Below are positions 47,529-51,167 of a DNA stretch of 51,167 nucleotides, one piece after another. The notes below the pieces were generated by a model. The model ran no database searches, was not told the origin of the DNA, and worked only from the letters and a program-made list of their open reading frames with translations. Position 1 is the stretch's first letter. Every line of letters starts with the position of its first letter. The position numbers and the translations under genes are program-made. The stretch is from Acidobacteriota bacterium (GTDB lineage Bacteria; Acidobacteriota; Vicinamibacteria; Vicinamibacterales; CAVVIG01), in contig JAFDVO010000026.1 of assembly GCA_018268955.1 (NCBI GenBank), positions 1-51,167 on the forward strand, written 5' to 3'.

Positions 47529-48146
47529 ATGACGCTGCGTCCCCGCACGATTGGACGGTTGATGCTGCCGGTCTCCATGGCCGGCCTGCTGTTTCTCGTC
47601 GCGCGTTCGGACGGCGACGCGCAGACGCCGCCCACGCAGGCCATTCCGAACGTGTGCCCGGGCCAGCCGATGCCGGTGCAGGCGACCGGCGTCTACACAC
47701 CCAGGCCGGTCACCGACATCACCATCAACGGCCAGCCGGCGCCTGGCGCGATCTGGTCGCCCGGCATGCGGTCGTACTGGCACTGCCACGCGGGCGGGCA
47801 GGTGATGATGCTCGACGAAGGCGTCGGTCGCGTGCAGCAGCGCGGCCAGAAGATGCGGGTCCTGCACAAGGGCGACACCGAGTACGCCGCGCCAGGTGTG
47901 GAGCACTGGCACGGTGCCGCTCCCGATGCCTCCGCGCACTTCTTCCAGACCTCCATCGGCAACACGACGACGCTCTGGATGGAAGAGGTCGGCACGGCCG
48001 ACTACATGGGCAACGACATCGGCATCACGTCGCGCAACGAATTCCTGCGGACCGGGGAGCGCAAGAAGGCCGATGTGCCCGTGCCGGCTGGCACACCGGC
48101 AGCCGCTCCGACTGCGACGAGCACCGCTGGGTCGCCGCGACGGTAG
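47529..48146 (+). CDS. Secreted cupin domain protein
   Basis: A 205-residue protein with a signal-like N-terminus (about 1-32) and a single cupin barrel. Metal ligands are in W-H-C-H (near 85-88) and E-H-W-H (near 125-128). Families with this layout include carboxymuconolactone- and quercetin-dioxygenase-like enzymes and mandelonitrile lyases; the reaction is not identifiable. GAGG at 47518-47521 supports ATG 47529. Confidence 0.83.
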   Translation: MTLRPRTIGRLMLPVSMAGLLFLVARSDGDAQTPPTQAIPNVCPGQPMPVQATGVYTPRPVTDITINGQPAPGAIWSPGMRSYWHCHAGGQVMMLDEGVGRVQQRGQKMRVLHKGDTEYAAPGVEHWHGAAPDASAHFFQTSIGNTTTLWMEEVGTADYMGNDIGITSRNEFLRTGERKKADVPVPAGTPAAAPTATSTAGSPRR

Positions 48147-48147
48147 C

Positions 48148-48179
48148 GCCGAGCACGACCAGCGGCGGTCGTGCTCGGC
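48148..48179 (+). terminator. Hairpin after the cupin gene
   Basis: GCCGAGCACGACC (48148-48160) and GGTCGTGCTCGGC (48167-48179) form a perfect 13-bp stem with a six-base loop, two bases after the stop codon. There is no T-tract. Confidence 0.75.
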
Positions 48180-48292
48180 CCCGTTCTGACCGCCGACGCA
48201 GATCGCCTCGCTGTGCGCGACGCCTCCAGGTCGTGTGCTCCTTAACGGGAAGTTTGCGTCGTCCGTCGTTTGCGGCGCTCTAGAATCCTGAC

Positions 48293-49600
48293 ATGTTGGT
48301 AAACCAATCAATTCGGACAGCGTTCATCGCAGGTATTGCCGCAACGGTGCTGGCCGCCGCGATGACCGTCGAATCCGTGCACGCGGGACGCGCCGCGCCC
48401 GGTGCGCTCCGCCAGGCTGCCCCAGGGTCGGCGCAGCCCGGTGCCGCGCAGCCGCCGATGGCAGCGCCAACGACCGCCTACGTCGGATCGCAGGCGTGCC
48501 GACGCTGCCATGCGCAGACCTACGAGCGCTGGTCGAAAACCCGCATGGCCAACGTCGTCCGCGATCCGCGCGAGCATCCGGAGGCGGTGCTGCCGGATTT
48601 CTCCAAGCCCGATCCCGCCCGGACGTTCACGTTGAATGACGTGGCGCTCGTCTACGGCAGCAAGTGGAAACAGCGCTACTTCACGAAGGTGGGCAACGAC
48701 TACTTCCCACTCGGTGCGCAGTGGGACGTGGAGCATCGGGTCTGGCGCCCGTACCTCGTGGCGCCGAATGCCGACTGGTGGGTGCCGCACTACGGGGCGA
48801 CGAATGCCGAGCGCCCGACCGGCCCGCTCTGCGACGGCTGCCACTCGGTCAACTACGACATCGGCACCAAACAGGTCGCCGAGTGGAACGTGGGATGCGA
48901 GAAGTGCCACGGCCCTGGCGGCGACCACGTCAAGCAGCCGAGCACCAAGAACATCGTCAACCCGGCGCGGCTCGACTTCGTGCGCGCGAACGACACGTGC
49001 ATCCAGTGCCATTCGCAGGGGCAGCCGCTGGCGAATCCAATCCAGGGCAAGTACTACGACTGGCCGGTCGGCTTCCATCAGGGCCGCGCGCTGAAGGAGT
49101 ACTGGAAGCTGGAGGAGCACAAGCTGGGCGAGACGACGTTCACGCACTTTGCTGACGGCACGGCGCACAAGAACCGGATGCAGGGAAACGACTTCGTGCA
49201 GAGCGCGATGTACAAGCACGGCGTCACCTGTTTCAGCTGTCATGACGTGCACGGGACGGCGAACAATGCCGACCTGCTGAAGCCGGCGCGCACCGTCTGC
49301 CTGACGTGCCACGGACCGTCGTCACCGAACGGGCCGCATGCGCCGACAATCGAGGCGCACACGCATCACGCCGCCGGCAGCGCCGGTAGTGAGTGCGTGG
49401 GCTGCCACATGCCGAAGATCGAGCCGGAGATCTCGGACGTGAACGTGCGCAGCCACACGTTCGCCTTCATCCCGCCGAGCAAGACGGACGAGCTGAAGAT
49501 GCCGAATTCATGCAACAGCTGCCACACGGACCGGTCGACCGCCTGGGCGCGCGAGGCGCTGAGCAGGTGGGACAACGTCTCGCCCTGGCGAGTGCAGTGA
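48293..49600 (+). CDS. Octahaem-type multihaem cytochrome c
   Basis: A 435-residue exported cytochrome with a signal/anchor helix (about 9-31) and eight C-x-x-C-H haem sites: CRRCH (69-73), CDGCH, CEKCH, CIQCH, CFSCH, CLTCH, CVGCH and CNSCH. The spacing resembles the cytochrome c-554/NapC-related multihaem group with extra histidines. It likely carries electrons in the periplasm or outer membrane; no redox partner gene lies next to it. Confidence 0.9.
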   Translation: MLVNQSIRTAFIAGIAATVLAAAMTVESVHAGRAAPGALRQAAPGSAQPGAAQPPMAAPTTAYVGSQACRRCHAQTYERWSKTRMANVVRDPREHPEAVLPDFSKPDPARTFTLNDVALVYGSKWKQRYFTKVGNDYFPLGAQWDVEHRVWRPYLVAPNADWWVPHYGATNAERPTGPLCDGCHSVNYDIGTKQVAEWNVGCEKCHGPGGDHVKQPSTKNIVNPARLDFVRANDTCIQCHSQGQPLANPIQGKYYDWPVGFHQGRALKEYWKLEEHKLGETTFTHFADGTAHKNRMQGNDFVQSAMYKHGVTCFSCHDVHGTANNADLLKPARTVCLTCHGPSSPNGPHAPTIEAHTHHAAGSAGSECVGCHMPKIEPEISDVNVRSHTFAFIPPSKTDELKMPNSCNSCHTDRSTAWAREALSRWDNVSPWRVQ

Positions 49601-49641
49601 CCCGACGTTCGCGCCGCGATGGATGGCCGGTCTGACGTGCT

Positions 49642-50286
49642 TCAGTGGTCTGCCTCTGCCACCGGCAGGCCCCAGCCGCGGTTCATCGCGACCAGGCGGA
49701 GTGCGAAGCAGAGCGCCGCCCCCGCCACGGCAGCCGGCCAGGACGGCAGATGCAGCAGGTCGGCACCCGCGACGATGGCGGCGCCGAGCAGAGCGGCGAC
49801 CGCGTAGAGGTCGGTGCGCAGCACGACCGGGATGTCTGCGAGCAGGACGTCCCGCACCATGCCGCCGCCGATGCCGGTGAGCATGCCAAGCAGCGTGGCC
49901 GAGACGGGGTTGAGCCCGTAGACGAGCGCTTTCCGTGTCCCTGCGACCGCAAACAGGGCGAGCCCCGCGGCGTCGAACACGAGGACCGGGTTCCAGCGCG
50001 CCTTCACGGCTGACGGGAAGTAGAAGGTGATCACGCCGGCGAGCAGCGACACGGCAAGGTAGCGCCAGCTCTCCAGTGCGGCTGGTGGAACGGCGCCGAT
50101 CAGCACGTCCCTCAGGACGCCTCCGGTGTTGGCTGCCGCGAACGACAGCACGAGCACGCCGAAGAGATCGAGCTTGCGCCTGACGCCTGCCATCGCGCCA
50201 CTGAGTGCGAAGACGAATGTGCCTGCGAGGTCGAGGGCGAGTTGGAAGGACTGCAGGGATACCGTTCCCGTGTACACGCTCGGCAT
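49642..50286 (-). CDS. TRIC-like (UPF0126) trimeric cation channel protein
   Basis: A 214-residue protein with seven hydrophobic segments in two related halves, each carrying a G-G-x-x-R-D signature (G-G-V-L-R-D near 48 and G-G-M-V-R-D near 134). Prokaryotic TRIC proteins conduct potassium or sodium. ATG 50286 gives the normal length. Confidence 0.9.
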   Translation of the reverse strand: MPSVYTGTVSLQSFQLALDLAGTFVFALSGAMAGVRRKLDLFGVLVLSFAAANTGGVLRDVLIGAVPPAALESWRYLAVSLLAGVITFYFPSAVKARWNPVLVFDAAGLALFAVAGTRKALVYGLNPVSATLLGMLTGIGGGMVRDVLLADIPVVLRTDLYAVAALLGAAIVAGADLLHLPSWPAAVAGAALCFALRLVAMNRGWGLPVAEADH

Positions 50287-50362
50287 TTTACGGCGGCAGC
50301 GGAAGGGCGGCTCATCCCTCATCCGAAACCGGCGAGTGAAGCGAGCGTTCAGCGAAGGATGC

Positions 50363-50378
50363 GAGAGAGTGGGATTCG
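50363..50378. repeat. 16-bp copy of the tRNA-Ser 3' end
   Basis: GAGAGAGTGGGATTCG is identical to 50460-50475 inside the tRNA (acceptor and T-arm part) and lies 97 bases downstream of it. This is the kind of duplication left by integration at a tRNA gene, but no integrase is seen. Confidence 0.7.
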
Positions 50379-50454
50379 GTGCCGGCGCGGCGAGAGCCGC
50401 GCGAAACGGGAGGACCGCTCGACGCGCCACCGACGGAGCGTCAGCGACGGAAGG

Positions 50455-50544
50455 TGGCGGAGAGAGTGGGATTCGAACCCACGGTAGAGTTTCCCCTACA
50501 CACGCTTTCCAAGCGTGCTCCTTCAACCACTCGGACATCTCTCC
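50455..50544 (-). tRNA. tRNA-Ser(GGA)
   Basis: Read on the minus strand it starts GGAGAGATGTCCGAG and ends TCTCTCC-G-CCA, so the CCA tail is encoded. The anticodon stem ACGC/GCGT encloses TTGGAAA, giving anticodon GGA (positions 50510-50508). A long variable arm (GTAGGGGAAACTC) identifies the serine class. The T-arm GTGGGTTCGAATCCCAC is intact. Confidence 0.97.
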
Positions 50545-50863
50545 GTGTCTTTAGAATCAGTCGTTTACAGGCTAGTGGCTGAGCCCGGAAACCCGAATTG
50601 TGTCAGAAATTGTGTCAGACCTCCTAATGCGGCCCGATCACTTACGGGCACGATCGCTCCGAGAACAACATGCCGAAAACAAGCTGGCAAACGACCGATT
50701 CAGTATAGGCCGGCGTTGGCGCCCCGGGGAACCATTCGTCGCACGCGTCGCAGGCAGCCCAGCGAATCCGCGAGAAAGTCGAAGACCAGAATGACGGGCG
50801 CGAGTTGGCGCCGGATTCCCCCTGCGAGCGCCTGTAGCGTGGTGTAGCATCGTCCCGAAGAAG
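50545..50863. other. Noncoding region upstream of tRNA-Ser
   Basis: About 320 bases without a credible gene. It holds a perfect two-copy direct repeat AATTGTGTCAGA (50596-50607 and 50608-50619). Several small open frames here lack ribosome sites and look like chance. Confidence 0.6.
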
Positions 50864-51167
50864 ATGTTCGGCCGCGTCGTTCCTACCATCGTGGTCCTGA
50901 TAGCGCTGTTTGTTGCCGTCGACGCGGCAGTGTGTCCCGCCTTGTGTTTGGGCGCGGATGCACGTCCCCATAGCTCGACCACACCGGTCCAGGGAAGCGG
51001 CGGAGCCTCCTGCGGCGCTTGCTCGATTGGAATTGTTCCGCTCGACACTTTCGTCCCGGCACTGCCGGATCTCCAGACCGCCCCGCCACGCCGACAGCCG
51101 GCCGACAGAGCGCTCCTTGCTCATGTCGCCGATATCGATCACCCGCCTAGCAGCCCGTGGCTAAACA
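50864..51167 (+). CDS. Start of an unidentified secreted protein (cut by the window end)
   Basis: An open frame from ATG 50864 to the window end without a stop (about 101 residues). It starts M-F-G-R-V-V-P-T-I-V-V-L-I-A-L-F-V-A-V, a plausible signal or membrane helix, followed by cysteines (C-P-A-L-C, then C-G-A-C) and a proline-rich tail. GAAG precedes the ATG weakly. No family is recognised. Confidence 0.5.
   Translation, partial: MFGRVVPTIVVLIALFVAVDAAVCPALCLGADARPHSSTTPVQGSGGASCGACSIGIVPLDTFVPALPDLQTAPPRRQPADRALLAHVADIDHPPSSPWLN

Noticed and set aside
50638..51142. Minus-strand frames upstream of tRNA-Ser
   Set aside because: Several overlapping frames of similar length, no ribosome sites and no recognisable motifs; a plus-strand frame with a signal-like start is the better candidate.

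Overview
The window is about 51 kb of very GC-rich bacterial DNA with dense genes, short spacers and many ATGA-type start/stop overlaps. Gene content (PQQ dehydrogenase, multihaem cytochrome c, type IV pilins with a sigma-54 two-component system, Ser/Thr kinase signalling, VKOR-DsbA fusion, HD-GYP regulator) and the style of its intergenic repeats suggest a Gram-negative, probably acidobacterial (Vicinamibacteria-like) organism. That placement is an inference from gene style and was not tested against a database.

Layout. 0.1-6.4 kb (+): a translationally coupled CYTH / MurU-like / AmgK-like set (peptidoglycan sugar recycling), a TIM-barrel isomerase, asnS and rimO. 6.5-16.7 kb (+): the classical transcription/translation cluster rimP-nusA-infB-DUF503-rbfA-nrnA-truB-rpsO-pnp, with a hairpin/T-tract in the rimP leader. 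16.9-22.6 kb: a membrane M48 protease, then a PP2C phosphatase facing a transmembrane Ser/Thr kinase across a shared promoter region, followed by an FHA protein. 22.6-35.1 kb (-): a type IV pilus block with two tandem major-pilin genes (each behind a sigma-54 type promoter), a VKOR-DsbA disulfide enzyme, an ABC-2 exporter, a TPR-like protein, prepilin peptidase, a PilS-like kinase, three minor-pilin-like proteins, a periplasmic coiled-coil protein and a PilR-like sigma-54 activator.

35.2-41 kb: an Nramp metal transporter with a 16-bp palindrome over its -35 box, a separate universal stress protein, a small basic protein, an L,D-transpeptidase/M23 peptidase pair, and divergent YfdC-type and MscS-type membrane proteins. 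41-50.3 kb: mostly secreted or envelope proteins (PQQ dehydrogenase, cyclase-family hydrolase, S1/P1-like nuclease, IPT/TIG lipoprotein, cupin, eight-haem cytochrome c, TRIC-like channel) plus an HD-GYP response regulator. The end holds tRNA-Ser(GGA), a partial copy of its 3' end, and the start of an unidentified secreted protein.

The least explained signal is intergenic: at least seven spacers consist of 7-9 bp words repeated head to tail, often with complementary words on the other side so the spacer can fold into a long hairpin. The words differ between spacers, except that the word at the left window edge recurs at 46.3 kb. No prophage, CRISPR array, insertion sequence or biosynthetic gene cluster was seen.
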